Positions 7,131-16,726 are shown, counted from the stretch's first letter. The stretch: 64,000 nucleotides of DNA from JANNYA01 sp031409855 (GCA_031409855.1 JANNYA010000066.1:1-64000); one strand, 5' to 3'. Program-made: numbers and translations. The notes: a model not told the origin generated them from the letters alone.

Positions 7131-9071
7131 TCACCACTCCCACAACAACTCCGCCCAAACCAAGCGCTCACTAAAAACCGTATCCACGCGGCGCCCGGGA
7201 GGCACGCGGGTGATATAGCGCAGCTCCGCGTCCGTGGCGTTTTGCACGGAAACGCGTAATGACAGCGGGGTGGACAGCCGATGTGTCAGGGCAAGATCCA
7301 GGCGGTTGTAGCCGGCGACTTGATCGGCTTCGACCTGCCGGGTACCGACATGCAGCAGATGCGCGCCAAATTGCCAGCGTTCGTGTGCACGCCAGAGTGC
7401 GCTTAAGCTGCTGTTGTTTTTTGCCGCGCCAAAGCTTTCGCCGCGCCGTTGCCCCATTTGTATTCTAGGATCGGCGGTATCGGCAAAGCTGAAATTAGCG
7501 CGAACTTGCAGGGTTTCGGATAGCTCGTGTTGATATTCCAGCTCAACGCCTTTGCTCTTTTGCCCAGGTGCATTTTGATGTCCGGGCGGGCTTCCGGGCG
7601 GCCTGCGAAAAATGGCGTCGGGCACGCTGGCGTTAAAGACCGCGGCGCGCAATTTACCGGCGCCAAAGTCATAGATATAGGCTAGCTCGCTGGTTTGAAT
7701 GGTTTCAAAATCCAAATTGCCGTTGGCAATGCCGGTGCCGGCGCTGTAGAGCTCAATAAACGTCGGGGTACGAAAGCCGCGCGCAGTTTGCGCTTTGAAG
7801 GTATGCCTGTCGTTGATGCGCCACACCACCGCTGCGCGTGGCGTCACTTTGGAATCCACGCCTTGCAGCTCGTCCAGGCGCACACCCAAAGTCGCGCTAA
7901 GCCGTGGGTTGAAGTCGATTTGATCTTGCAACATCACCGAGCTTAAGCTGCGCGAGATGTCTTCAACACGGACATTTGGGTTCGCGGGTTGCCCCGGCTG
8001 GGGCATGGCTGCGGGCGAGTCGGCAAAATCGATGGATTGCTGGATACGTGAGACTTCAAACAGCCACAGCTGCGGGCCAAAGCGTTTTTCGCCGTTGAAG
8101 GAATAGCGCCATTCGTGCCCGTCGTAGCGCGAATTGCCGAATTGCGAATCGACATTTTGCCGGCCCAGGCTAAACCCCAGCTGCGCAGAATTATCGAGCT
8201 GCCAAGATTTTTGTAACTGCAGGTTGCTCAATATTTCATGCCGGTCACGTGGGCGAGGCGGCGGTGGCGGCGGTGGCGCTTGCCCGGGTGGTGGCGGCGG
8301 TGGCCGCGGTGCGGCTTCGCGCCCGATATCGTGATTAAAGAAATTACCTTGCAGCACAAAACCGGCGAAAGACCAACGGGCATTAACAAAGCGGCGCTGT
8401 TCTTCATCACTGGGCAAGGCAGAATCTTCAGCGATATCGCCACGAAAATCCGAGGCGTTGAAATCGAGTTGCCCGGCCTGGCCCTGTACGCTGTGATTCA
8501 CCGCCAGCTGGCGATTTTGCTCAGATCCAGCGGCCAAACTTAGCTGCGAACGGTCACTGCGGGTGATGATATTGACCAGGCCGGTAAAGGCGAAATCGCC
8601 ATAAAGATTGGACCCGGGGCCACGAATCACTTCAATGCGATCCACCTGGGCGATCGGCATGAGCAAAACGGCGCTATTGCTTGCGCTGGTTTCTGCCGCC
8701 ATGTCCAGGCCATCGACCATGACTTTGACATTGCCGGAATTAAAGAAGAAATCGAACCCGCGTACCCGCAGCGTGGCATTGCCATCTAAGTCAACATTGG
8801 CCTCGATGCCTGGCACCAAGGTAAGCGCGTCTAATACCGTGCGTTTGCCGAGCAATGCCAACTCATCGCCTTGCAGCACGCTGACTAAACCTGGCACAAA
8901 GTCGGCATTTTGTTTACTGCGCGACGCGATTTCGGTTTCCTCGGAAAGTGCCTCTAAGAGCTCGCTTTCCTCATCTTGGGCATGTGCAAAATTCGCACTG
9001 AAACTCAGCGCGCACAGCGCCGCACACAGCGCTGGCTTAAGCCGTATACGCTTTAATTTGTAGCTGCTCAT
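7131..9071 (-). CDS. TonB-dependent outer-membrane receptor
   Basis: 646 aa from the ATG at 9071, preceded by GGGGGAG and overlapping the TGA of the diguanylate-cyclase gene by 4 nt. A signal peptide ends near FAHAQ, followed by a plug domain (VLDALTLVPGIEANV, NVKVMVDGLDM, VDRIEVIRGPGSNLYG, GLVNIITR) and a beta-barrel ending in a C-terminal Trp. A proline-rich insert of two poly-Pro runs, encoded at about 8250-8325, interrupts the barrel. It is the last gene of an operon with a YfiR-like protein, a hybrid kinase and a cyclase, so it may sense or import the signal molecule or be the output of this circuit. Ligand unknown. Confidence 0.9.
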   Translation of the reverse strand: MSSYKLKRIRLKPALCAALCALSFSANFAHAQDEESELLEALSEETEIASRSKQNADFVPGLVSVLQGDELALLGKRTVLDALTLVPGIEANVDLDGNATLRVRGFDFFFNSGNVKVMVDGLDMAAETSASNSAVLLMPIAQVDRIEVIRGPGSNLYGDFAFTGLVNIITRSDRSQLSLAAGSEQNRQLAVNHSVQGQAGQLDFNASDFRGDIAEDSALPSDEEQRRFVNARWSFAGFVLQGNFFNHDIGREAAPRPPPPPPGQAPPPPPPPRPRDRHEILSNLQLQKSWQLDNSAQLGFSLGRQNVDSQFGNSRYDGHEWRYSFNGEKRFGPQLWLFEVSRIQQSIDFADSPAAMPQPGQPANPNVRVEDISRSLSSVMLQDQIDFNPRLSATLGVRLDELQGVDSKVTPRAAVVWRINDRHTFKAQTARGFRTPTFIELYSAGTGIANGNLDFETIQTSELAYIYDFGAGKLRAAVFNASVPDAIFRRPPGSPPGHQNAPGQKSKGVELEYQHELSETLQVRANFSFADTADPRIQMGQRRGESFGAAKNNSSLSALWRAHERWQFGAHLLHVGTRQVEADQVAGYNRLDLALTHRLSTPLSLRVSVQNATDAELRYITRVPPGRRVDTVFSERLVWAELLWEW

Positions 9072-10030
9072 GAGATCTCCCCCGAGCTTGAATTGGATGC
9101 AAAGACTTGAGTGACTTCGCCATTCGCGGTGCGCGCGCAACAGCGATTGCGGCCTTGTTGCTTGGCTTGATACAGCAAGACATCCGCCGCTTGCAACAAC
9201 GCCATTGGGTCCGCTTCCACGCTGCGTTCAAGCGCGCCTAGGCTGATGCTGACGCGCTCGCCTAGCGGCGAATCCGGGTGCGCCAAGGCCATGGCCGCCA
9301 CCGCATCCAAGGCGCGCTGCGCGTGCTGCACTAGGTCGCCGCCTTGAATTAATACCGCAAATTCCTCGCCACCCAAGCGCGCTACCAGCTCGTGTTGACG
9401 CTCAAAGGTTTGTTGCAAGCTGCGCGCCAGTTGCCGTAAGCATTCATCGCCCGCACCATGTCCGGCGCGGTCGTTGTAGCGCTTGAAATAATCGACATCG
9501 ATCAGCAAAAGCTTCAAATTCCGGGGCGCTAATTCGCTGGCAGAGATCGCCCAATGCCGTTGAATTTGTTCGTCGAACGCGCGCCGGTTGGCGATGCCGG
9601 TTAAGCCATCAATGCGCGCGCGTTGTGCTTCGAATTCGCGCTGGCGCTTGAGTTCCAAATGCGTGCGCACCCGGGCGCGCACGATCGCGGGGCTAAACGG
9701 TTTGGTGATGTAATCAACAGCACCCATTTCCAAGCCGCTAGCTTCCTCATCAATCTCATCGCGCGCAGTGACAAAAATCACCGGAATCCCGTGCGTAATA
9801 GGGTCGCTTTGCAATTTCGCGAGTGTCGCCAAGCCATTCATGCCGGGCAAAACCACATCCAACAAGATCAAGTCCGGTTGCGCGCTATGCGCCAATAACA
9901 AGGCTTGCTCACCGGTTTTGGCAAAACGCAGCGAATACGGTGCCTCCGGCCCTGCGCCGCCCAGCGCTTGCGCCAGGCTTTGGATATTGGCGCTCTCATC
10001 ATCAACGATCAAAATGCATTTACGGTTCAT
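9068..10030 (-). CDS. Response regulator diguanylate cyclase (REC-GGDEF)
   Basis: 320 aa. An N-terminal receiver domain has ILIVDDE, the phospho-acceptor Asp58 in LILLDVVLPGMNG and the conserved Lys in YITKPF. The C-terminal GGDEF domain has DGLTGIANRR, LLIDVDYFKRYND, GHGAGDECLR and an intact GGEEF active site at 220-224, so it should convert two GTP to c-di-GMP. The inhibitory I-site position reads RQHE rather than RxxD, so product inhibition may be weak. It overlaps its upstream (kinase) and downstream (receptor) neighbours by 4 nt each. The adjacent hybrid kinase with an Hpt-like end is the obvious phospho-donor. Confidence 0.93.
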   Translation of the reverse strand: MNRKCILIVDDESANIQSLAQALGGAGPEAPYSLRFAKTGEQALLLAHSAQPDLILLDVVLPGMNGLATLAKLQSDPITHGIPVIFVTARDEIDEEASGLEMGAVDYITKPFSPAIVRARVRTHLELKRQREFEAQRARIDGLTGIANRRAFDEQIQRHWAISASELAPRNLKLLLIDVDYFKRYNDRAGHGAGDECLRQLARSLQQTFERQHELVARLGGEEFAVLIQGGDLVQHAQRALDAVAAMALAHPDSPLGERVSISLGALERSVEADPMALLQAADVLLYQAKQQGRNRCCARTANGEVTQVFASNSSSGEIS

Positions 10031-12591
10031 AGGTTGTCACCAGATGGGTCTTCACCAAGGTTTGCGCGCAAACGCCCGAGTTGCTCAAGCGCTGTTGTGT
10101 AGTCCAGCTGATCAATCGCTGCAGCGACCGGCTGCAATAGCGCTAGCAACGCCGGTTGTTGCAAGGCCGGAGTTTGTGCCAGTGCCGCGCGCAGTTGTTC
10201 GCCCGCCTGTAAATCCATCTGCATCAGCGCTTTTTGCAAAGAGTTATAACTTGTGCCCGCCAACCAATCGCGCAAGATTAGCGCTTGGTCGCGGCTAATG
10301 GATGTTGGCACTTGCATGGAGGTTTGGCTGGCCGTTTGCAGCAGATGACAACAGACCAACAAGGGATTTAGCGCTTGCTCAAACTGCAATAGGGCGGCAG
10401 TGGTTGGCAGCTGCGCGCGCAGTTGCTGTTCCAGCGTCGCCGCCGCTTGCGTCAACGTCTTGGCGCCCAATGCCGCCGCCGCACCGCGTAAGGTGTGCAA
10501 CATGCGTTGTTCGGCCCCGAAATCGGCCCCGGCCCCAAAATTGAGCGCCTGCAGTTGCGTCATCGCAGCGCTGTGGCGCTGACAAAAGTCCATCAGCAAG
10601 CGCTCTAGTAGCTCTTGATTGCCGCCCAAATTGCGCAACGCATAGGGCCAATCGATGCCAGCCGCTTGCCAACGCGCGCCCGCAGCTTCGTCTGCCGTAG
10701 TGAATTCGCCTGTCGCTGCACCCGGTTGGGAGGTTGCGGCAACGCTTGTTGCGGCAACGCTGGGCATAAAGCGCTTTAACACCGTGATCAGTTCGGCTTC
10801 ATCCAAAGGTTTGCACAGATAATCATCCATACCTTGTGCCAAAAACCGTTCACGATCGCCGCTCATCGCGTGTGCGGTTAACGCCACGATTGGCAGATCT
10901 GCCAACGCGGGCACGGCTTTAATTCTAGCGGTGCTCTCAATGCCATCCCATTCCGGCATTTGGATATCCATCAGCACCAAATCAAAAGCCCCTGGCTGCT
11001 CTTGCAATAGCGCGAGCGCCTCTTTACCACCTGTTGCGGTATGCACCGAAAGTCCAAGTGCTTCCAACAAGGCCTGCGCCACTTCTCGGTTAATCGGGTG
11101 ATCTTCAACGACTAACACCCGGCCCTGCCGCGTATCAACATCCACTTGTGCATCCGCCAGCGTTACTTCAGCTTCTGGCTCGGGCAATTGCTGCATCGGC
11201 AATTCAAAAGCAAACTCGGAACCCCGGCCCAGCTCGCTAGAACATTGTAAGGTGCCGCCCATCAGTTCCACCAAGCGCTTGCTAATGGCAAGCCCAAGCC
11301 CAGCGCCGCCGTGCACGCGGGTATCGGATTCGTCCACTTGGCTGAAAGGGTCGAACAAGCGCTTTTGATCTTGGGTGCTGATGCCCACACCGGTGTCAAT
11401 CACGGCAAAACGCACCGATACCGGCGTGCCCAAGGTTATTTCACCGTGAGTTTTTGCCGCTTGGGTTTTTGCATCTGCAGGCGCTGGCGCAGGCCGAACC
11501 TGGATCTGCAAACGCACGCTGCCAGAGTCAGTGAACTTGATCGCATTGATTAATAAATTAACTAAAACCTGCTGCAAGCGCAGGGCATCGCCCATTAAAT
11601 TGAGCGGCAAGGTAGTGGCGTCAGGAAATTCCAGTGCCAAGGACTTATCCGCCGCACGTTGTTGCAACATATGCTGCAAGCTACGCAAAGCGTGGCGCAA
11701 GCGAAACGGCGCATTTTGAATCGCCAGCTTGTTCGCTTCGATACGCGATAAATCCAAAATGTCGTTCAACACGCCCAACAGCAGCTTCGCCGATTCGGTT
11801 AACTGGCTCAACATGCTGTGTTGTTTTGGCAGCAAGTCGGACTTTTTCAATAGATTCGCCATGCCTAAAACCGCGTTCATCGGCGTGCGAATTTCGTGGC
11901 TCATATTCGCCAAAAACTGGCTCTTGGCGCGGCTGGCCTGCAAGGCCTGATCGCGTGCCAGGCTAAGCGATTCGGCATCGCGTTGGCGCTGCGCCTCGTG
12001 CCTTTGGATCAGCCACGAAAAGCCAGCCCACAGCAAACTCAAACACGCCGCCAGCATCAGCGCCTGCAGCAGCATTTGCCGCTGCACATCACGCACGAAG
12101 CGCTCGTAAAAAGCGTTCGACACCCACAACTTGGCAATGCCGATCAGCTCGCCCGTGTCCGGGTGATACAGGGCAACCTCGCTGGCGTTGCCCCCTGTGG
12201 GCGCTTGTTGCGTCAGCCCGACTAAGGCCGCGTCAGCTATGCCTAAGGCCTCGTTGTCCACCTCCAGCGATACCCCTTCAATCAAGGCCTTGCCGGATGG
12301 CCCTTTGAGCAGCAGAAGCTGATCCAACGCTGCTTGCATTTGGTTGCGCAGTTGCGTGGGCGGCGCTGCCAACGCTTGCGCCAACAGCGGCGCTTGCGAC
12401 TGCGCCAACAAACTAATTTGCGCTTGCGCCTCACTTTGTAGGCGCGGCTGCAGCGAATAGCGCCAATAGGCAAACAGCGTAATTTCAATCAACAGCGCAA
12501 GGGCTACAAAGATGATGCTTAAGCGCCAAAGCAACGCCCGGCCAAGTGCGGCAAAACCCAAACGCTGCATGGTGCGATCTGCGCTGCTCAT
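10027..12591 (-). CDS. Hybrid sensor histidine kinase (HisKA-HATPase-REC-Hpt)
   Basis: 854-aa inner-membrane phosphorelay kinase. Transmembrane helices at about 22-43 and 173-195 flank a sensor of about 130 residues. HisKA has His232 in FLANMSHEIRTPMNAV; the ATPase has NLLINAIKFT, VIDTGVGIS and GGAGLGLAIS. A receiver at about 490-610 has Asp542 in LVLMDIQMPEWDG and a DDYLCKPL box. A C-terminal segment MLHTLRGAAAALGA with His699 looks like an Hpt domain. It overlaps the YfiR-like gene upstream and the REC-GGDEF gene downstream by 4 nt each. The most likely path is membrane signal to His, Asp, Hpt His and then Asp58 of the cyclase; this is inferred from order. Confidence 0.92.
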   Translation of the reverse strand: MSSADRTMQRLGFAALGRALLWRLSIIFVALALLIEITLFAYWRYSLQPRLQSEAQAQISLLAQSQAPLLAQALAAPPTQLRNQMQAALDQLLLLKGPSGKALIEGVSLEVDNEALGIADAALVGLTQQAPTGGNASEVALYHPDTGELIGIAKLWVSNAFYERFVRDVQRQMLLQALMLAACLSLLWAGFSWLIQRHEAQRQRDAESLSLARDQALQASRAKSQFLANMSHEIRTPMNAVLGMANLLKKSDLLPKQHSMLSQLTESAKLLLGVLNDILDLSRIEANKLAIQNAPFRLRHALRSLQHMLQQRAADKSLALEFPDATTLPLNLMGDALRLQQVLVNLLINAIKFTDSGSVRLQIQVRPAPAPADAKTQAAKTHGEITLGTPVSVRFAVIDTGVGISTQDQKRLFDPFSQVDESDTRVHGGAGLGLAISKRLVELMGGTLQCSSELGRGSEFAFELPMQQLPEPEAEVTLADAQVDVDTRQGRVLVVEDHPINREVAQALLEALGLSVHTATGGKEALALLQEQPGAFDLVLMDIQMPEWDGIESTARIKAVPALADLPIVALTAHAMSGDRERFLAQGMDDYLCKPLDEAELITVLKRFMPSVAATSVAATSQPGAATGEFTTADEAAGARWQAAGIDWPYALRNLGGNQELLERLLMDFCQRHSAAMTQLQALNFGAGADFGAEQRMLHTLRGAAAALGAKTLTQAAATLEQQLRAQLPTTAALLQFEQALNPLLVCCHLLQTASQTSMQVPTSISRDQALILRDWLAGTSYNSLQKALMQMDLQAGEQLRAALAQTPALQQPALLALLQPVAAAIDQLDYTTALEQLGRLRANLGEDPSGDNL

Positions 12592-13250
12592 TGCAGCACC
12601 TTGGTAACGCGCAGAAAAAATGGCTTCAGTTTGAGATCAAGCGCCTGGGCCCGACGTTGATTGAGCAAAGGTTGCACCTTGGCTTGAATGGAAATGCCCG
12701 CGGTCATACCGCGCTCAACATGGCCATCAAAGGGCGAAAATAAAACAGTGCGGGTTTTTGCGCTCCAGTCCAGCCACATTTTGAACTCCGCCTCGTTCGG
12801 CGCGCTCACAAAAAACACCGCTATCGGCGCGGCTAATGCACTGATCTGATCGAATTGCTGATAGCCGGTAATTTTCACCGGCAGCGTCTGGATTGCGGAA
12901 CGTTGCGGATCCGATTGCGAGGCAATCAATTCATGCACATCCAGCTGCAAAGCATCGCCTTTACCGATAACCCAAATGCGCAAACCAGCGCGCGCTTTGG
13001 CTTTAGCGCCTAAGTCGATATCCGCCGCAAGCAGCGAACGAAAAATGCGTGCGCCGGTGCGGATGCGGCGGTCTTCAAAACTATCGGCAAACGCCACTGC
13101 CACCAAATTGCACGCTAACAGCAACGTAAACAAGAGCATGGCCAAACGTGGCACCGCCCAACGTGGCAACCACCGCTTAGGCGCACGCACAGACCAACGC
13201 TTGCGTGCGCTGGCACGGCGAACTTGGCGGTGGAGAAGCGAATGCGGCAT
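12588..13250 (-). CDS. Periplasmic YfiR/DUF4154-like protein
   Basis: 220 aa from ATG 13250; a TTG at 13262 is an alternative. A basic N-terminus is followed by a hydrophobic signal segment (LAMLLFTLLLACNLVAVAFA), then a periplasmic domain of about 165 residues. The pattern of a small alpha/beta domain starting RIFRSLL and ending with a basic, hydrophobic tail (LKLKPFFLRVTKVLQ), placed directly before a membrane kinase and a cyclase, recalls YfiR-like proteins that restrain c-di-GMP signalling from the periplasm. Sequence similarity was judged by eye and is weak. It is the first gene of the operon. Confidence 0.5.
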   Translation of the reverse strand: MPHSLLHRQVRRASARKRWSVRAPKRWLPRWAVPRLAMLLFTLLLACNLVAVAFADSFEDRRIRTGARIFRSLLAADIDLGAKAKARAGLRIWVIGKGDALQLDVHELIASQSDPQRSAIQTLPVKITGYQQFDQISALAAPIAVFFVSAPNEAEFKMWLDWSAKTRTVLFSPFDGHVERGMTAGISIQAKVQPLLNQRRAQALDLKLKPFFLRVTKVLQ

Positions 13251-13262
13251 GATCAAGCGCAA

Positions 13263-13349
13263 AGGTTTGGCGGAAACGAGTCAAAGTATGCGTGACAAAT
13301 GCGCACAAAATAAGCAGAAACTCTGGCATCAATTTAGCGGGGATCAGCT
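13263..13349. promoter_or_regulatory. Divergent intergenic region between the signalling operon and its OmpR-type regulator
   Basis: Only 87 bp separate the starts of the YfiR-like operon (minus) and the response-regulator gene (plus), so promoters for both must lie here or within the coding ends. No clear sigma-70 boxes were picked out. The compact divergent arrangement suggests the regulator controls the operon. Confidence 0.4.
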
Positions 13350-14075
13350 TTGACACAATTGATTGGGACGTCACGCCAAGGCGTGACTCAATCCCCGACT
13401 AGCTTAGTCTTGTTTTTGGTTGAAGACGACGATATCCAGGCCGCCATTGCCGAAGCAGCGCTGCATCGCGCCGGTTATGCGGTGCGCCGCTTCGCCCGCG
13501 CCCAGGGCGTGGTGGAGGCGGTAAAACGCACGCCACCGGAGGCGGTGTTGCTGGATTTGGGCTTGCCGGATCAACATGGGTTCGATTTGTGCAAGGCGCT
13601 GCGCGAGGCCACCGCAGTGCCGATTATTATGGTCACCGCGCAAGATCAACTGCTGGATCGGGTGTTGGGATTAGAACTGGGCGCAGACGATTATTTGATC
13701 AAACCCTATCTGAGCGAGGAATTGGTGGCACGCGTGAAAGCACTGTTGCGCCGCGCTGGCGGCAAATGGAGCCTGCGCACAACTTTAAGCTTTGATGACG
13801 CCACTATGAAAGCGCATTGGGGTGCCGAGCTGCTGCCATTAACCCGCATCGAATACCAGCTGCTCAAACGCTTGGCGCGCCACCCAGGCCACGTGCTTTC
13901 CCGACTACAACTGTGTGACGCACTCTACGACGCCGACCGCGACATTCTGGAGCGCACCATTGACAGCCATATCCGCAACCTACGCCGCAAATTGCATCAA
14001 GCCGCACCCAAAAGCGAGCACGGCGAACTGATCGAATCGGTTTATGGCGCGGGCTATCGGTTTGATCCGGGCTAG
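13350..14075 (+). CDS. OmpR/PhoB-family response regulator
   Basis: 241 aa. A receiver domain at about residues 20-135 has VEDDD, phospho-acceptor Asp69 in VLLDLGLP and Lys118 in DDYLIKPY. A C-terminal winged-helix domain at 143-240 has PLTRIEYQLLKRLA, VLSRLQLCDALY, ERTIDSHIRNLRRKL and VYGAGYRFDP. The annotated start is TTG 13350; a GTG at 13383 or a later codon is possible, since the first 20 residues lie outside the receiver fold. It is transcribed divergently from the hybrid kinase/cyclase/receptor operon and has no dedicated classical kinase beside it, so the hybrid kinase is a candidate partner. Confidence 0.9.
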   Translation: MTQLIGTSRQGVTQSPTSLVLFLVEDDDIQAAIAEAALHRAGYAVRRFARAQGVVEAVKRTPPEAVLLDLGLPDQHGFDLCKALREATAVPIIMVTAQDQLLDRVLGLELGADDYLIKPYLSEELVARVKALLRRAGGKWSLRTTLSFDDATMKAHWGAELLPLTRIEYQLLKRLARHPGHVLSRLQLCDALYDADRDILERTIDSHIRNLRRKLHQAAPKSEHGELIESVYGAGYRFDPG

Positions 14076-14333
14076 CGTGATCTACTAAAGTTTGATTGAG
14101 ACGGCGAAAGCGAATCAGATCGAGCCGAGTTACTGGTATCGATGCGGTATTCAGCTGGGGTGAAATACCAGGTCGCATTGTGTTCACTGTGCGTCGTTGC
14201 ATTCACCTTCACGGCCGAGCGGCATTCGCGCCAAACTAATCGAGCCCGCTTTAGCCAACAACGCAAAATAATTCTAAAGCTAAAAAAACTGGCACCACCG
14301 GCGCGCTTCGCCTATCGTTCACCCCTACTTTTA

Positions 14334-15608
14334 ATGCAGATGTTTGCCATGCCAAATCGCTTTACGATGTTTGTACTGGGTGCCATGTTGCTGGGGCTAA
14401 TTGTTGGCTGGCAGTGCAATTTGCATCTGGATCCCGCGCAGCAGGCGGCACTGGCTGCCAACTTAAAAATTGCGACGGATATTTTTCTGCGCTTAATCAA
14501 GATGATTATCGCGCCGCTGGTATTGTCGACGCTGATTGTTGGCATTGCGCACATGGGCGATACCGCAGCACTCGGGCGCGCGGGCGCAAAAACTATGGCT
14601 TGGTTTATTGGCGCGTCGATTATTTCACTTACCTTGGGCGCGATTATTGTGACGATACTTAAGCCCGGCGTCGGTTTGGGCTTAGCCTTGCCAGCGCCTA
14701 CGGATCTGGTCGAAATCAAAGGCTCGGGCCTAAGCTTGCAAGAGTTCGTGACCTATCTGGTGCCGATGTCTATTTTCGATGCCATGGCAAAAAATCAAAT
14801 TTTGCCGATCGTGCTGTTTTCCGTGTTTTTTGGTGTTGCCTGCGCGTCCTTAGGGCAAAAGGCCAAAATCGTCGTCGATTTCTTTGAGCAAGTCAGCTAT
14901 GTGATGCTGAAAGTCACCGGTTACGTGATGTGGTTCGCGCCGATTGCCGTGTTCGCAGCGCTTGCGGGCGTGGTGGCGGTGAAAGGGCTGGCTATTTTGG
15001 CCACCTACGCCTGGTTTGTCGGCGGCTTTTTTGGCGCGCTCGGTGTGCTTTGGCTGTTGTTGATTGGCGCCGGCTATATTTTCCTTGGCCCCAGCGTGAT
15101 TCGCTTGATCCGGGGTATGCGCGAGCCGATTGCGCTGGCATTTTCTACCGCAAGTTCCGAGGCAGCCTACCCGCGCACGCTCGATCAGCTCGAAAAATTT
15201 GGCGTTTCGCGCCGGATCGCCAGCTTCGTACTGCCGCTGGGCTACTCTTTCAATTTGGATGGCTCGATGATGTATTGCACCTTCGGCACCATTTTTATTG
15301 CGCAGGCTTACAATATTCCTTTAGGTATGGCAGATATTGCCACGATGCTTTTGCTGTTAATGGTTACTAGTAAAGGCATGGCCGCAGTACCGCGCGCCTC
15401 ACTGGTGGTGATTGCCGCAACGTTGCCACATTTCAATATCCCAGAAACCGGGCTATTGCTGCTTCTTGCCGTGGATCACTTTTTGGACATGGGCCGCAGC
15501 GCCACCAATGTCGTCGGTAATTCGATTGCAACGGCGGTCGTCGCGAAATGGGAAGGGGAGTTGAGCGCTGGGGCGCTTGACGACGTGCAATCCAAGTCCG
15601 AAAGCTAA
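14334..15608 (+). CDS. Dicarboxylate/amino acid:cation symporter (DAACS family)
   Basis: 424 aa, multi-spanning membrane carrier of the GltP/DctA family that takes up C4-dicarboxylates or acidic amino acids with Na+ or H+. Diagnostic segments are RLIKMIIAPLVLSTLIVGI, SSEAAYPRTLDQLEKFGV, YSFNLDGSMMYCTF and MVTSKGMAAVPRASLVV, then DMGRSATNVVGN. The open frame reaches upstream to 14142, but that part is polar and unlike the family; ATG codons at 14334, 14340 and 14349 are the likely starts. The 258-bp gap before it shows no other gene. Its end overlaps the convergent degS-like gene by 4 nt. Substrate not resolved. Confidence 0.88.
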   Translation: MQMFAMPNRFTMFVLGAMLLGLIVGWQCNLHLDPAQQAALAANLKIATDIFLRLIKMIIAPLVLSTLIVGIAHMGDTAALGRAGAKTMAWFIGASIISLTLGAIIVTILKPGVGLGLALPAPTDLVEIKGSGLSLQEFVTYLVPMSIFDAMAKNQILPIVLFSVFFGVACASLGQKAKIVVDFFEQVSYVMLKVTGYVMWFAPIAVFAALAGVVAVKGLAILATYAWFVGGFFGALGVLWLLLIGAGYIFLGPSVIRLIRGMREPIALAFSTASSEAAYPRTLDQLEKFGVSRRIASFVLPLGYSFNLDGSMMYCTFGTIFIAQAYNIPLGMADIATMLLLLMVTSKGMAAVPRASLVVIAATLPHFNIPETGLLLLLAVDHFLDMGRSATNVVGNSIATAVVAKWEGELSAGALDDVQSKSES

Positions 15609-16726
15609 CTCCGCAATCTAGGCCGCTTAGTCAAGATCAAGTCAAATTCAATCGGCACGCCTGCACGGCGTGCGCTGATTTTGACGGCGCTGCCTGGTGC
15701 GGTGGCGGCTTCTAGCGCGTTGAGCTGATTTGCGCTGTTAATTAGCGTGCCATCAAAGCGCTCGATCAAATCCCCTGGCAGCATGCCTGCGGCAAGACTG
15801 GGCGCATTTTGATACAAATCTTGCACCAGCACCGCGCGCATAGGTACGCCACCGGTGCCAATGACGCCGCGTTCGGTGTATAGCGCACCCATCCAGCCGC
15901 GAATGACTTCGCCGTCTTGTAAAATAGCCTCGAGCACGCTGTGCACCACATCGGCCGGGATCGCAAAACTGATACCCGGGACGGCAATGCCCGCATCCAC
16001 GCGATCAAGTGCAGCGGTGTTGATGCCGACTAGTTCGCCGTCGACATTAATGAGCGCACCGCCCGAGTTGCCGACATTGATCGCCGCATCGGTTTGAATA
16101 AAGGTGCTCAAGTTTCGATCTGGCCGCTGCAGCGCGCTAATAATGCCGCTGGTGACGGTTTGGCTATAGCCATAAGGGTTACCTATCGCCAAAACAATAT
16201 CGCCGACCTGCAACGCGCCCGGCGTGGCAAATTTTGCGGCGGGTAAATCCTCTAAATCAACTTTAAGCACGGCCAAATCACTTTCGGCGTCACGCCCGAC
16301 CACGCTGGCGCGGGTGATGCGCCCGTCCCACAGTACGGCGCGGATATTGTCATAGCCAGCAATGACATGATCGTTGGTAATCATCGTGCCATCACTGCGT
16401 ACCAAAACCGCTGAGCCCAAGTTTTGCTCCAAACGCTGGCGCGCAGGCCCAACCGGCGACACGCCGAGAAACCTTCGTAACGTTGGGTCTTGCACAATGC
16501 CGAGCGCCTGTTCCGTGACGATTTTATCGGCAAAAATACTCACCACGGCAGGACTGGCGCGCGCCACCGCGCCGGCGTAGCCGCGCTCTGCCGCTGGCGT
16601 ATTTGCTGCTGGGCGAAACTGCGTCAAAATGAACGCGAATGACAACCCGACCATTACGCAGATCACCAGAAAGTTCAAATTGAACCAACGATTCGGCATT
16701 ACGGCAGAGTTTTTAGAGGTGTGCAT
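15605..16726 (-). CDS. degS: DegS/AlgW-like membrane-anchored serine protease
   Basis: 373 aa. One transmembrane helix at about residues 17-36 anchors a periplasmic trypsin-like domain with His120 (ITNDHVIAG), Asp150 (AESDLAVLKV) and Ser221 (NVGNSGGAL), followed by a single PDZ domain (about 275-365). This architecture and length fit the site-1 protease of the sigma-E envelope stress response, which cleaves the anti-sigma factor RseA/MucA after PDZ recognition of misfolded porin C-termini. It stands alone; no rseA/mucA is nearby. It converges on the symporter gene with a 4-nt overlap. Confidence 0.9.
   Translation of the reverse strand: MHTSKNSAVMPNRWFNLNFLVICVMVGLSFAFILTQFRPAANTPAAERGYAGAVARASPAVVSIFADKIVTEQALGIVQDPTLRRFLGVSPVGPARQRLEQNLGSAVLVRSDGTMITNDHVIAGYDNIRAVLWDGRITRASVVGRDAESDLAVLKVDLEDLPAAKFATPGALQVGDIVLAIGNPYGYSQTVTSGIISALQRPDRNLSTFIQTDAAINVGNSGGALINVDGELVGINTAALDRVDAGIAVPGISFAIPADVVHSVLEAILQDGEVIRGWMGALYTERGVIGTGGVPMRAVLVQDLYQNAPSLAAGMLPGDLIERFDGTLINSANQLNALEAATAPGSAVKISARRAGVPIEFDLILTKRPRLRS

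Noticed and set aside
8134..8334. Gly-rich plus-strand ORF opposite the TonB receptor
   Set aside because: Its poly-Gly tail is only the complement of the receptor's poly-Pro codons.
14142..14333. N-terminal extension of the symporter frame
   Set aside because: Polar and unlike the family; the conserved protein begins around 14334-14349.
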